This document shows positions 29,292 through 36,355 of a stretch of DNA of 36,881 bases, piece by piece. The stretch is taken from NCBI RefSeq assembly GCF_021295315.1, contig NZ_JAIMJA010000035.1, forward strand, positions 1 to 36,881, in the 5' to 3' direction. This stretch comes from Motilimonas cestriensis (GTDB taxonomy: Bacteria > Pseudomonadota > Gammaproteobacteria > Enterobacterales > CBDFNC01). Each line of letters begins with the position of its first letter. The first letter of the stretch is position 1. The notes beneath the pieces were generated by a model. That model did not search any database and was not told the origin of the DNA. It worked only from the letters and a program-made list of their open reading frames with translations. A program made the position numbers and the translations under genes.

Positions 29292-31024
29292 TAGAGTTGA
29301 CGCATCCCGTGTTTTTCAATGTGATCAGATAGCTTTTCTTGGCCTTCACCCGTTTGAGCACGGTGAACAGCCATGATTAGCGCGATTGCACCATCAATTT
29401 TTTGGTCTTTTTTATCTTTGCGTGGAAAATGGTTTTCGTTGGCATCCTCTTTGGATACCACGTTGCTCATCATCCAAGTTAAAACGGGGTTGCCGTCGTG
29501 ATGAAATCGCCCTGACTTCATGGCGCTTTCAAGCTCTTTCATCCCCGGCGATAGGTGCGCGGTGTTTTGCGGTATCTTCACCGCCATTAACCCGCTTTTA
29601 GCAAGTTCTTGTGCCAATTGCGCGGCGTTCCATGGATCGTGTGGCACTTCTTTTACGTTATGGTGATCGGCCAGCGCCAATACTTCATCGCCTATTTCGC
29701 CAAAGTCGATTTCTGCGCCGTCGGTTTGCTTGAGCGCGCCGCCGTCACTGTTGGCCCAGTCGGTGTTTATCCATTGCTGATAAATCTTGGCGTTCTTCTG
29801 ATCGGGATCAAATATGGTTTCTTCCGGCAGATAGTGCCGACTAAAGCAGTAGTAATGCAATTGGCCGTCATCGGCCACGCGGGTGAACAACTGCACAAAC
29901 GAACACACATCCAACTTGCTGGCTAAGTCGAGGGAAAACCAAGCCGGTGAACCTTGGAAATCTTCAATTTTAAGGCTGAGATCTTCGCATTTCTTCCAGT
30001 GCTCCATGTTGAAAAATGCGCAACTAGCGTTAACCCACACGTTGAGGTGCTTGGTTTTAAAAATATTGGTGTAACGCGGGTTACGAATAGCGCGCCGTTG
30101 CTGACTGGCGAGGTAATCCGCTTTGACTGATACGCCCAAGTTAGGGTTGGCTTTCGCCATTACGGCGGAATCTGTCCAGTCGTCGCCCTCGTCAATGGTG
30201 TAAATCAGCGCGAATAATTCATCATCTTCAATCGCGCCCGATAACACCTTGATACATTCGTCGTATAAATCTTTACATGGGCCAGCAATGTTACTGCCCG
30301 CCGTGGTGATCACGAATATCAGCGGTTGCTCGCGCGCACCCATGCCCGTTTGCATTGTGTCGAATAGTTCGGGGCCGTCATGTTCGTGGTACTCGTCCAC
30401 GATGGCGCAATGAGGGCTTGAGCCATCGCCGGGTTCACCGATCACGGGCTCAAAGATTGAACCATCAGGGCGCATGAGTTTTTTCGCCATCATGGCGATG
30501 TTAAAGCGCTTACGTAAATTCGGCAGGGCTTTAACCATTTGCCGCGCGGGCTTGAATACTTCCCACGCTTGTTTCTCGGTGGCAGCGCCACAATAAATCT
30601 CTGCGCCGTATTCGTCATCGGCGCAGAAGGTGTAAAGGGCCACGCCAGCGGCCTTGATACTTTTGCCGTTTTTACGCGGCACGAAAACAAAGGCGGTACG
30701 AAAGCGGCGGGTGTTGTCGCTTTTGCGCTCCCAGCCAAATATGCTGGCAAACTGGAATAGCTGCCAAGGCTCTAATTTGATACGCCGATCTTTTAGCGGC
30801 TTGCGCGCCCACTCGCCTTTGGTGTGAACCAATAGGCTCATAAACTTACATGCGCGTTCTGACTTTTTTTTGTTGAAGCGGTACGGCCAGCTTTTATCCT
30901 TGCTGCGCTCCAGATCATCTAGGTGACGTTGACACGCTTGAATAACGTATTTGCAAGCGACAATCCGACCTGACACCACATCACGGGCGTATCTGTTCGC
31001 CCCGTTGGTGTGAGGATATGCCAT
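29291..31024 (-). CDS. terL: Terminase large subunit (577 aa)
   Basis: Walker A-type FVPRKNGKS is near residues 114-122, Walker B-like HCAIVDEYHEHD near 203, and the nuclease part has SLDLASKLDVCSFVQLFTRV and the aspartate-rich late motifs (HDPWNAAQLAQEL). It packages DNA with ATP and cuts it. The gene starts 12 bp after the TerS stop and precedes the portal. Length and order fit HK97-like phages with a P27-type small subunit. Confidence 0.92.
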   Translation of the reverse strand: MAYPHTNGANRYARDVVSGRIVACKYVIQACQRHLDDLERSKDKSWPYRFNKKKSERACKFMSLLVHTKGEWARKPLKDRRIKLEPWQLFQFASIFGWERKSDNTRRFRTAFVFVPRKNGKSIKAAGVALYTFCADDEYGAEIYCGAATEKQAWEVFKPARQMVKALPNLRKRFNIAMMAKKLMRPDGSIFEPVIGEPGDGSSPHCAIVDEYHEHDGPELFDTMQTGMGAREQPLIFVITTAGSNIAGPCKDLYDECIKVLSGAIEDDELFALIYTIDEGDDWTDSAVMAKANPNLGVSVKADYLASQQRRAIRNPRYTNIFKTKHLNVWVNASCAFFNMEHWKKCEDLSLKIEDFQGSPAWFSLDLASKLDVCSFVQLFTRVADDGQLHYYCFSRHYLPEETIFDPDQKNAKIYQQWINTDWANSDGGALKQTDGAEIDFGEIGDEVLALADHHNVKEVPHDPWNAAQLAQELAKSGLMAVKIPQNTAHLSPGMKELESAMKSGRFHHDGNPVLTWMMSNVVSKEDANENHFPRKDKKDQKIDGAIALIMAVHRAQTGEGQEKLSDHIEKHGMRQL

Positions 31025-31036
31025 GGTTTTACTCGG

Positions 31037-31468
31037 TTAGAAGTCGTCAAACTCGTTGCCGCCTTCGTCATCATTGCCGCCGCCAGCTAGGCGCTGGTAG
31101 CTCATAGGATCAAAGCCAAGTAACGAACCAAGGCGCGCCATTTGGTTGACCGCTTCACTTCTCGCAGTCAAAGCGGGATGTTTTTTAGCGCCGCCTTTAT
31201 CGCTGAATGACAGCAAGCCCTCATCGGTGATCATGGTGTCGGCTTCAATCATTAAACTAAATGAATTGCACCATGCGATCAGCATGGGCAACACCGCCGC
31301 CGTTAACATTTTTCTATCGGCCAAAATCTTGGCACGGTCTTTCCAAATGGCGATGGCGTTTTCATCGCGCAACTGTTCGGGCGGTTTGACTCGGGTTAAT
31401 AATTCTTTAGCGGGCGCAGTGGCGACATTAACGCCAGTTTTGCGCCCGCCTCCTGCTGCTCTGGTCAT
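31037..31468 (-). CDS. terS: Terminase small subunit, P27 family (143 aa)
   Basis: I start at the ATG at 31468 (MTRAAGGGRKTGVNVATAPA), after AAAGAGG; the frame to 31495 would read through the palindrome. It has the P27 layout: basic N-terminus, then WKDRAKILADRKMLTAAVLP and KKHPALTARSEAVNQMARLGS near the end. It recognises phage DNA for packaging. A palindrome overlaps its ribosome binding region, and three AAAGATC repeats lie upstream as possible binding sites. Confidence 0.85.
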   Translation of the reverse strand: MTRAAGGGRKTGVNVATAPAKELLTRVKPPEQLRDENAIAIWKDRAKILADRKMLTAAVLPMLIAWCNSFSLMIEADTMITDEGLLSFSDKGGAKKHPALTARSEAVNQMARLGSLLGFDPMSYQRLAGGGNDDEGGNEFDDF

Positions 31469-31481
31469 TGTTTTGGCCTCT

Positions 31482-31497
31482 TTGTGACGGGTCACAA
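31482..31497. promoter_or_regulatory. 16-bp palindrome TTGTGACGGGTCACAA before terS
   Basis: A 7+2+7 perfect palindrome that abuts the terS Shine-Dalgarno (minus strand CACAAAGAGG). The position and the CACAAAGRGG junction match the copy before the resolvase-like gene at 8343-8358. It suggests an operator, or a site for translation or packaging control, used twice. Confidence 0.65.
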
Positions 31498-31817
31498 TGC
31501 AAAGATCAAAGATAAAAAGATCCTCGAAAAAAAAGATCCTTATTTATCACGAAAAAAAATGTCTCTGGGTGGACGGTCAGCAAGGGTAGGGTTGTAGGGA
31601 TTTAACCCGCCCCCCCCGTGTACGAGGGTGAAAAAATAGGGGTGTGAATTGCATCACAAAGCCTTTTCTGAACTAGCCTTAAGCCCTGCTGGCTTAACCG
31701 CCAAATCAACCGCACGTTTAAGCACAGCGTGGTTAGGTTTGGTTCGAGTAACCCAACAAAACAAACAATAAAATTTAATGAAAATTGGCAACCAAAAGGC
31801 CGTTTTAATGCGTAAAA
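31498..31817. other. Probable cos region with AAAGATC repeats
   Basis: No convincing gene. AAAGATC occurs at 31501-31507, 31516-31522 and 31532-31538, spaced 15 and 16 bp, close to terS, like TerS-binding iterons in cos. Further upstream is a C-rich block with eight C in a row (near 31608-31615), flanked by TTTAACCCG and GTGTACGAGGG, a plausible nick region. The order lysis, HNH, this region, TerS, TerL is that of HK97-type cos phages. The exact cut site cannot be read from sequence. Confidence 0.5.
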
Positions 31818-32174
31818 CTATCGGTTTTTGTGCTTTTCGGTGTTGGTTTTGCGCTTGTGATGGTCTTTGCATAGTGATCTCAGGTTGTTTAACTCGTCTT
31901 TACCACCGTTTGCTTTGTTGATCACATGGTCAACATCAACGGCAGGCACGGCAAAGCCAAGGGCTAAACACTCTTGGCACAGATAGTTATCAAGCTTTAA
32001 GCGCTTGGCACGTAACACTTGCCAGCCATGACCATAGCCGCGCTGGGTAGTGGTGCGCCCTGCTTGATGTGTCTCCCAGCCTGTGTGCTTGTGTTGATCA
32101 CAGTAACCATGCTTAGCCGTGGTCAATGCACCGCAACCAGTGATGCGGCAAGGCTTAGGGGTGCGAGGGGGCAT
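31818..32174 (-). CDS. HNH endonuclease (118 aa)
   Basis: An N-terminal cysteine-rich part (RITGCGALTTAKHGYCDQHK) precedes the HNH motif, with CQECL, DVDHVINKANGGKDE and LRSLCKDHHKRK. Small HNH nucleases next to terS assist cos cleavage in HK97-like phages. It overlaps the 69-aa gene stop by 1 bp. A 72-aa frame that starts inside it (to 31654) is judged a shadow. Confidence 0.88.
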   Translation of the reverse strand: MPPRTPKPCRITGCGALTTAKHGYCDQHKHTGWETHQAGRTTTQRGYGHGWQVLRAKRLKLDNYLCQECLALGFAVPAVDVDHVINKANGGKDELNNLRSLCKDHHKRKTNTEKHKNR

Positions 32175-32383
32175 TAAGATTTAACAACCGTCACATTATT
32201 AGTCGCTACTTGATAATTACCAGCGGCTAGCGTGTCTTTGTGAGTGCCTTCGGTCAATGGATCGCCAACATTAACAGGGCCGTCAAATGTCAACCACATT
32301 AGTTGAGCCGTCCCCGAACCAATGATACCAAGTTGAATCGGCCCGCCGTGATGTGTAAATGGCGTATTGTTTTGTAAAATCAT
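32174..32383 (-). CDS. Small beta protein (69 aa)
   Basis: MILQNNTPFTHHGGPIQLGI with AAAGG 5 nt before the ATG. It is Gly/Thr-rich and mostly beta (GTAQLMWLTFDGPVNVGDPL, VATNNVTVVKS). Small proteins like this in the lysis-to-packaging interval are often virion decoration or accessory proteins. No family recognised. Confidence 0.6.
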   Translation of the reverse strand: MILQNNTPFTHHGGPIQLGIIGSGTAQLMWLTFDGPVNVGDPLTEGTHKDTLAAGNYQVATNNVTVVKS

Positions 32384-32394
32384 AATTACCTTTG

Positions 32395-32715
32395 TTAAAC
32401 TGTATTGATTCTTTTTATTCTGGCTTGGTATTCGTCTGTTAAATACATTCGCCTGAACACCTCTGCATCACCTACCAAAACTTTTCCGTCATCTTCAGTG
32501 ATAAAGTTTTTACCAATGAGCATTAATTCGGCATCAGAAACCCCAACTAAATCAACCCGCTTTGACGCCAGCAAATCATCGGGAGGGCAAACAATAAATA
32601 AACTAAATACACCATCATGGCTAACACCAACGACGCCTTTATCTATTTGCTCTTTATACCAATTAGAAAGCGCGCTAGCGTCAGCTAATAAACTGCTATT
32701 ACACATTGACCACAT
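32395..32715 (-). CDS. Unknown protein between lysis and packaging genes (106 aa)
   Basis: The start is the ATG at 32715 that overlaps the upstream TGA (TGATG), with GGAGG 9 nt before it; the 32745 start would overlap the previous gene by 31 bp. The C-terminus is mixed (LVGVSDAELMLIGKNFITED). Function unknown. It is coupled to the 229-aa gene. Confidence 0.6.
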   Translation of the reverse strand: MWSMCNSSLLADASALSNWYKEQIDKGVVGVSHDGVFSLFIVCPPDDLLASKRVDLVGVSDAELMLIGKNFITEDDGKVLVGDAEVFRRMYLTDEYQARIKRINTV

Positions 32716-33404
32716 CAAATCACACCTCCTTTTAATCCAATCCAAGTGTTATTTGGTTGTTTTGTGTATAAATCTGTATTTTCGGAAGTTAGGTTAATTC
32801 TGGTTGCATTTGGCCCAACATCTGAAACTTCAATGCTGCTCAATCCATTACTATTAAATTTATTTTTAATTTTCATATGAGAATCAACATTTAAATAAAA
32901 ATTTGCCACAACTCCGCCAAAAAACAATACAGAAGTAGTGCCTGCCCATTTTGCGCCTAAGCTATTAATTTGAAAATTAAAGCGGGCATCATTCAATGTA
33001 TCAACGATGCGGCCATCAATACGCAGTGATGCAATGACACCTACACGAACAATTTTTAATGAATGTAGAAAGCCGTTGGTTAAATATGCAAAATCATCAG
33101 GCGGGATTACAAAACGAACAAACTCACCGAACCAAACTTCTCCGGCGCTAGTGATTAATATGCGACCATCGCCCGAGATTGCTTCAATTTTTGCAGCAAT
33201 ATAAAAACCTCTATTTGAAAAGGTGCCTGTCAAACCAAGTTCAAAAGGCTCACTCTCTGAGACAGTAACCAAATCAAATCTAAAATGAGAACCAGCGGCG
33301 GGATCTAAGGTTGTGTAGTAGCGACTAACAGCTATAAATTCGCCATTAACTAACGAAAAAGGCTTGCGTGAAAACGGCAAATCGGAAAACGGAACTTTAA
33401 ACAT
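32715..33404 (-). CDS. Large beta-rich unknown protein (229 aa)
   Basis: I use the ATG at 33404 (MFKVPFSDLPFSRKPFSLVN, AGG 9 nt upstream); a TTG at 33413 is possible. The strand pattern, HFRFDLVTVSESEPFELGLT, GEVWFGEFVRFVIPPDDFAY and SLRIDGRIVDTLNDARFNFQ, looks like a jelly-roll or LamG-type sandwich. It is probably a virion accessory or surface protein. Unusual location between Rz/Rz1 and the packaging genes. No family recognised. Confidence 0.6.
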   Translation of the reverse strand: MFKVPFSDLPFSRKPFSLVNGEFIAVSRYYTTLDPAAGSHFRFDLVTVSESEPFELGLTGTFSNRGFYIAAKIEAISGDGRILITSAGEVWFGEFVRFVIPPDDFAYLTNGFLHSLKIVRVGVIASLRIDGRIVDTLNDARFNFQINSLGAKWAGTTSVLFFGGVVANFYLNVDSHMKIKNKFNSNGLSSIEVSDVGPNATRINLTSENTDLYTKQPNNTWIGLKGGVI

Positions 33405-33426
33405 TTCACGCAACCTATAAATGGGT

Positions 33427-33516
33427 CGCCCCCTTTTGGCGCTGCTGTTAAATGGCCTAAGCCTGACGCGGCACGACGACCGCGATTAGTCACTAGCATT
33501 GATACCAAAGGGGGCG
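33427..33516. repeat. Long-range inverted repeat CGCCCCCTTTTGG / CCAAAGGGGGCG
   Basis: The arms 33427-33439 and 33505-33516 pair over 12 bp with one bulged T, enclosing 65 bp of unassigned sequence between the spanin and the 229-aa gene. It could be a processing or terminator structure, or mark a former insertion. No target duplication was found. Confidence 0.5.
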
Positions 33517-33529
33517 TTAAAACGAAAAA

Positions 33530-33790
33530 CTAGGGGTGATTAAAATACAAACGCAACTGGTCGATCTTATAACTGCACTCACTCATTGACTGCCACCAAA
33601 TCACATCACGTTCAACCGCCTCGCCATAAGTCGCGGGGGGCTTATCAAATGGCATGACACATGGGGCAAGCAAGACACTTGGCGGGGCCAGCTTAATGGT
33701 TTTGTACTTGATCAGCGTCTTGGTAGTGCTGCATCCCGCTAACAACGGAAAAAGGCAAAGGGCGATTACTGCAACTTTGTTCGGCTTCAT
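33530..33790 (-). CDS. Rz1: Rz1-like spanin lipoprotein (86 aa)
   Basis: The start is the ATG at 33790 (MKPNKVAVIALCLFPLLAGC), giving a lipoprotein signal with lipobox LLAGC at residues 17-20 and Cys20 as lipid anchor. A later segment has a proline pair and Trp-rich IWWQSMSEC. Rz1 sits in the outer membrane and joins with Rz to fuse the membranes at the end of lysis. It is nested out of frame in the 3' part of Rz (98-bp overlap), a classic arrangement. Confidence 0.8.
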   Translation of the reverse strand: MKPNKVAVIALCLFPLLAGCSTTKTLIKYKTIKLAPPSVLLAPCVMPFDKPPATYGEAVERDVIWWQSMSECSYKIDQLRLYFNHP

Positions 33791-34106
33791 CTTGCAATCC
33801 CTCTTTAACAACGCTCGATACATCACGCGCCGTGGCGTTAATACTGCTGAACTTAGACACCAATAAATCATTCGACTGCTGCACATAAACAACTTGTTGC
33901 TGCAAATCCATCACCGCTTTTTCACTGGCTTTATTAGCCATTACAGCCAGATCAAGCCCGTGCCTTAACTCGGCAATCTCGGCTTGAGCATCGGCCAACT
34001 TTGCTGCGCGCAACTTAGCTTTTACCGCTTGGCCCACGTTTAATGCAGCGCTAGCAACAAGCAAAGCACCAAGGGCCATTAGCCCGTATTTCGCCAAGAC
34101 ACTCAT
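33693..34106 (-). CDS. Rz: Rz-like inner-membrane spanin (137 aa)
   Basis: The ATG at 34106 overlaps the endolysin TGA (ATGA). An N-terminal transmembrane helix (YGLMALGALLVASAALNVGQ, about residues 6-25) is followed by a coiled coil (AKLRAAKLADAQAEIAELRH...) reaching the C-terminus. It spans the periplasm to contact Rz1. A second ATG at 34115 is less likely. Confidence 0.8.
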   Translation of the reverse strand: MSVLAKYGLMALGALLVASAALNVGQAVKAKLRAAKLADAQAEIAELRHGLDLAVMANKASEKAVMDLQQQVVYVQQSNDLLVSKFSSINATARDVSSVVKEGLQDEAEQSCSNRPLPFSVVSGMQHYQDADQVQNH

Positions 34107-34618
34107 GACAAGCATAAATCCCGCTCCTTGGCTCGGCGTATCACCAAACCTTTTAATTTTTTACCGCCGCCATAAACCCAGCGCGGCAACTGCTCACACG
34201 CTTGACTATAACGACCAGCGGCGATCAACTTATAAATAGTGGTTTCGGTTTTGTTGCGGTTGTATCGGAAACGATGGCAACCCGAATTAAAAATAAAACT
34301 GGTAAACGCGTCATGCTGGCCTTGGCTTAACTCACTCGGCGCAGTGTTTAATAAACACGTTTCGGCGATTTCAATGTTCTTAGCCCAGTCGCGCGCCACT
34401 TGCTCTATAGTCACCGTCGCTGACGGGTTGAATTGAGTATTGCCAATGCCGTTAGTGATTAAACCAGCCGGGCAAACATACGGATTCAACCGACAGCCCT
34501 CAGTGTTACCGATTATCGCCAAACCCTTTTCAGATACCCGAACATCGTTACCAATCGAGCTATTCACGATCAGCGCAATGGCGGCGGCCACTGAACAAAC
34601 AATACGTTTTTTAATCAT
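34103..34618 (-). CDS. SAR endolysin, P1 Lyz-like lysozyme (171 aa)
   Basis: I start at the ATG at 34618 (MIKKRIVCSVAAAIALIVNS), which overlaps the holin end. The N-terminal helix with Cys8 is a signal-arrest-release domain. The catalytic set is E40, C49 and T55 (E-8aa-C-5aa-T), with C42. Relative spacing of C42, C49 and E40 is the same as in P1 Lyz (C44, C51, E42), where a Cys in the SAR helix forms a disulfide that holds the enzyme inactive. So a disulfide switch from Cys8 is likely. It cuts peptidoglycan once released by the holin. Confidence 0.88.
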   Translation of the reverse strand: MIKKRIVCSVAAAIALIVNSSIGNDVRVSEKGLAIIGNTEGCRLNPYVCPAGLITNGIGNTQFNPSATVTIEQVARDWAKNIEIAETCLLNTAPSELSQGQHDAFTSFIFNSGCHRFRYNRNKTETTIYKLIAAGRYSQACEQLPRWVYGGGKKLKGLVIRRAKERDLCLS

Positions 34619-34820
34619 CAGATACCTTTTCCGCGAATTTCTCGCCGAACTGCTCAGCCAATAACTTATGGTTTTTGTCTTTGTAATACCAAGACAACGC
34701 AAACGAGCCTAAGCCCAGCACAATGCCGCAAATCACACCAACGTCGTTAAGAGACGCCATGCTGAAAAACGTAGTTAGGCCAGCGATGAGGCGAGTAATA
34801 AGATCGGTCTTTTCGTCCAT
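34611..34820 (-). CDS. Holin-like lysis protein (69 aa)
   Basis: Two hydrophobic helices (about residues 9-24 and 27-46: LIAGLTTFFSMASL, VGVICGIVLGLGSFALSWYY) and a charged C-terminus (EKFAEKVSDD), matching class II (pinholin S21-like) holins. It overlaps the SAR endolysin by 8 bp, the expected order. Pinholins depolarise the membrane, which releases SAR endolysins. Confidence 0.75.
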   Translation of the reverse strand: MDEKTDLITRLIAGLTTFFSMASLNDVGVICGIVLGLGSFALSWYYKDKNHKLLAEQFGEKFAEKVSDD

Positions 34821-34848
34821 AGCGGTGGCCCAACAAGTAAAATTTAAG

Positions 34849-34876
34849 CGAAAAAAAACCGCCCTAAATAAGGCGG
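34849..34876 (-). terminator. Leader terminator upstream of the lysis genes
   Basis: CCGCC (34859-34863) pairs with GGCGG (34872-34876) around an 8-nt loop. On the minus strand eight T follow (34851-34858). It lies 29 bp before the holin ATG and would block late transcription unless antiterminated. With the Q-like gene at 1214-1600, this mirrors the lambda pR'-tR' arrangement. Confidence 0.72.
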
Positions 34877-35048
34877 CTTTTGAATTACAGCGAGGAGATG
34901 GTCTATCAAACGCAGCAACACCACGTTGATAAAAAGACTATCAAAAACCCTCATTTCAAATCAACACAAAAAGACGTAAAAAACCAAATAAACCACAAAA
35001 TGACGTAAAACCATTTAAAAAAAGGCCAGATCATCCCGTTGTGACGCG
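34877..35048. promoter_or_regulatory. Candidate late promoter region with direct repeats
   Basis: The repeat CACAAAAAGACGTAAAA (34965-34981) recurs as CACAAAATGACGTAAAA (34994-35010), 29 bp apart, one mismatch. TTGATA/TATCAA forms a small hairpin near 34926-34943. A possible minus-strand promoter is TTGATT with a 16-bp spacer to GATAGT. It precedes the lysis leader terminator. No gene is certain here; a 27-codon hydrophobic frame (34951-35034) is noted in the findings. Confidence 0.5.
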
Positions 35049-35054
35049 TCACGG
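35039..35054. promoter_or_regulatory. Third copy of the GTGAC-GTCAC palindrome
   Basis: TTGTGACGCGTCAC plus GG matches the 16-bp palindrome of 8343-8358 and 31482-31497 except for the last two bases. It overlaps the stop codon of the 35049-35399 gene and lies 220 bp upstream of the holin gene on the same strand. Confidence 0.55.
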
Positions 35055-35399
35055 TGCTAGCGGATAGCCAACATAGTGAAAGCGGCACTTTGAATCACCC
35101 GCAAAAAACCGCTCACACCCTTCCGGCCAACTCTTTTTGCATTTTGGGCACGGGGTCTTTTGTACCTTCGCCAATTGCACTTGATAGCGATCATAGTCCT
35201 TATTAATAAGTACAGTGATCAACTCATCGCGGCTGTATGGCTCCGCACCTAACCGCGCTCGACCTTGGCAAATCTCATCCAGCCTTTCCACTTCTTTTTG
35301 CGACAACACCACCCGCACCTCAACACTGCCTAGCGCCTTCTTGCGTTCGCGCTCGGCGGCTTTGCGCAGTCTTGCGGCTTCTTTTTTATCATCCATCAT
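35049..35399 (-). CDS. Zinc-binding small regulator-like protein (116 aa)
   Basis: The N-terminal 25 residues are basic and helical. VEVRVVLSQKEVERLDEICQ and PYSRDELITVLINKDYDRYQ resemble a ribbon-helix-helix. A zinc-knuckle set follows: CPKC, EGC and SKC. It overlaps the previous gene by 4 bp (ATGA), and its stop is inside the third palindrome. A DNA-binding late regulator is plausible but unproven. Confidence 0.55.
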   Translation of the reverse strand: MMDDKKEAARLRKAAERERKKALGSVEVRVVLSQKEVERLDEICQGRARLGAEPYSRDELITVLINKDYDRYQVQLAKVQKTPCPKCKKSWPEGCERFFAGDSKCRFHYVGYPLAP

Positions 35400-35683
35400 G
35401 CAACCACCGTTATTTTCTTGCCTAGCTTTTTAGCTAACTGCATTTCTGTTTTAGTGCCCTGTGAACTTTGCCAACCGGGTAACACGGCCACTTCATCACA
35501 ACGGCGCACCATGGCTAAGCCAAATTCCATATAAGCATCTTCGGTCATGCCCGGTGGTAATAAATGCGTCCACCAAACTCGATGACCTTGATTGCGTAAT
35601 TTATGCGCTTCGTTTTCAAACGCACGGCGGTTTAAGTTCTTCATGCCCGTAACGGGGCCAGCGATATAAATCAATTTACTCAT
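35396..35683 (-). CDS. DUF4406 nucleoside deoxyribosyltransferase-like protein (95 aa)
   Basis: YIAGPVTGMKNLNRRAFENE, HLLPPGMTEDAYMEFGLAMV and CDEVAVLPGWQSSQGTKTEM match the DUF4406 family, related to nucleoside 2-deoxyribosyltransferases. The conserved Glu of EMQLAKKLG is in place. It may recycle or modify nucleosides during phage growth. It lies 6 bp after the membrane gene. Confidence 0.82.
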   Translation of the reverse strand: MSKLIYIAGPVTGMKNLNRRAFENEAHKLRNQGHRVWWTHLLPPGMTEDAYMEFGLAMVRRCDEVAVLPGWQSSQGTKTEMQLAKKLGKKITVVA

Positions 35684-35689
35684 GGCAGC

Positions 35690-35968
35690 CTACTTAAAAA
35701 CTTTCGATTGCGTGAAAATCACGAACAAAGCAATGCCAATAAAAAAGCCAGCATCGTAAAATTCACCGTTGTTATAAATTGCATAAACAGCTGTGTTATC
35801 TGCAAACATCGAGCACCAAAACGCAAACACAAAACTAAAGCCATGCCATAGACCACTAAAAAACCCGACCTTATCCATCGTCATCGCTGCATCTAATGTC
35901 ACATGCTCTGCGCCACCAAATGCAATAACCGACACCGCTAACGCCATTACAAAAATAATTTTCTTCAT
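35690..35968 (-). CDS. Small membrane protein, conserved WHG-type (92 aa)
   Basis: A signal-like hydrophobic start (MKKIIFVMALAVSVIAFGGA), then GLWHGFSFVFAFWCSMFADN with a second helix and DAGFFIGIALFVIF as a third. This pattern resembles a conserved small membrane protein found in many bacteria with WHG and YNNG motifs. Its ATG overlaps the previous stop (ATGA). It might be a superinfection or moron-like membrane factor; function not established. Confidence 0.6.
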   Translation of the reverse strand: MKKIIFVMALAVSVIAFGGAEHVTLDAAMTMDKVGFFSGLWHGFSFVFAFWCSMFADNTAVYAIYNNGEFYDAGFFIGIALFVIFTQSKVFK

Positions 35969-36210
35969 TGCTTTATCACCTCTTTACCTAAATCAGTTAA
36001 CTTAAATTGCCAAGCCAGATCGGGCACCTGCTCAATCCATTTTTGGCACAACCAATGATTAATCATCACCCGCGCTTGGCCCTGACATAAAAACCCAGCG
36101 CGTTGTAAATTAATGGCCCCAAATGGCACCACGCCGACCATTTCGCGCAGCAAAAACGCTTGGCGTTCGCTGGGCAAAATCGGCTTATCAATGCGGCGGA
36201 AATCACTCAT
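35965..36210 (-). CDS. Winged-helix-like small protein (81 aa)
   Basis: MSDFRRIDKPILPSERQAFL, then QARVMINHWLCQKWIEQVPD and FKLTDLGKEVIKQ suggest a MarR-like winged helix (the last block resembles a wing and dimer helix). It overlaps the previous 39-aa gene by 8 bp and the membrane gene by 4 bp. Probable small regulator; target unknown. Confidence 0.55.
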   Translation of the reverse strand: MSDFRRIDKPILPSERQAFLLREMVGVVPFGAINLQRAGFLCQGQARVMINHWLCQKWIEQVPDLAWQFKLTDLGKEVIKQ

Positions 36211-36322
36211 TTTTCACCGCCTTTGATAGCTCCTTTAGGCTTTGCGCAAGTAGGCTATCGGGCGGTAAATCGCCCAATAATTCCTTGGTCATCTGGTCTA
36301 TCTCTTGCTGTCTTTTGGTCAT
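36203..36322 (-). CDS. Small helical peptide (39 aa)
   Basis: MTKRQQEIDQMTKELLGDLP ending ELSKAVKNE, with AGAGGA about 10 nt before the ATG. It overlaps the next gene by 8 bp and follows the integrase stop by 33 bp. It looks like one amphipathic helix. No family recognised; coupling supports expression. Confidence 0.5.
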   Translation of the reverse strand: MTKRQQEIDQMTKELLGDLPPDSLLAQSLKELSKAVKNE

Positions 36323-36355
36323 TAAATATATTCCTCTGTGTAATATCGCCTTAAA

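Noticed and set aside
31741-31753. GGTTCGAGTAACC, like a tRNA T-arm (possible attP or tRNA fragment)
   Set aside because: No acceptor stem, anticodon arm or D-arm can be built around it, and it is far from the integrase.
31654-31872. 72-codon frame overlapping the HNH gene
   Set aside because: It starts inside the HNH gene in another frame, has no ribosome site and no recognisable protein; the region fits cos better.
34844-34954. 36-codon frame after the hydrophobic micro-frame
   Set aside because: It runs through the leader terminator stem and U-tract, ends at AAGCGAA, and has no family or codon signal.
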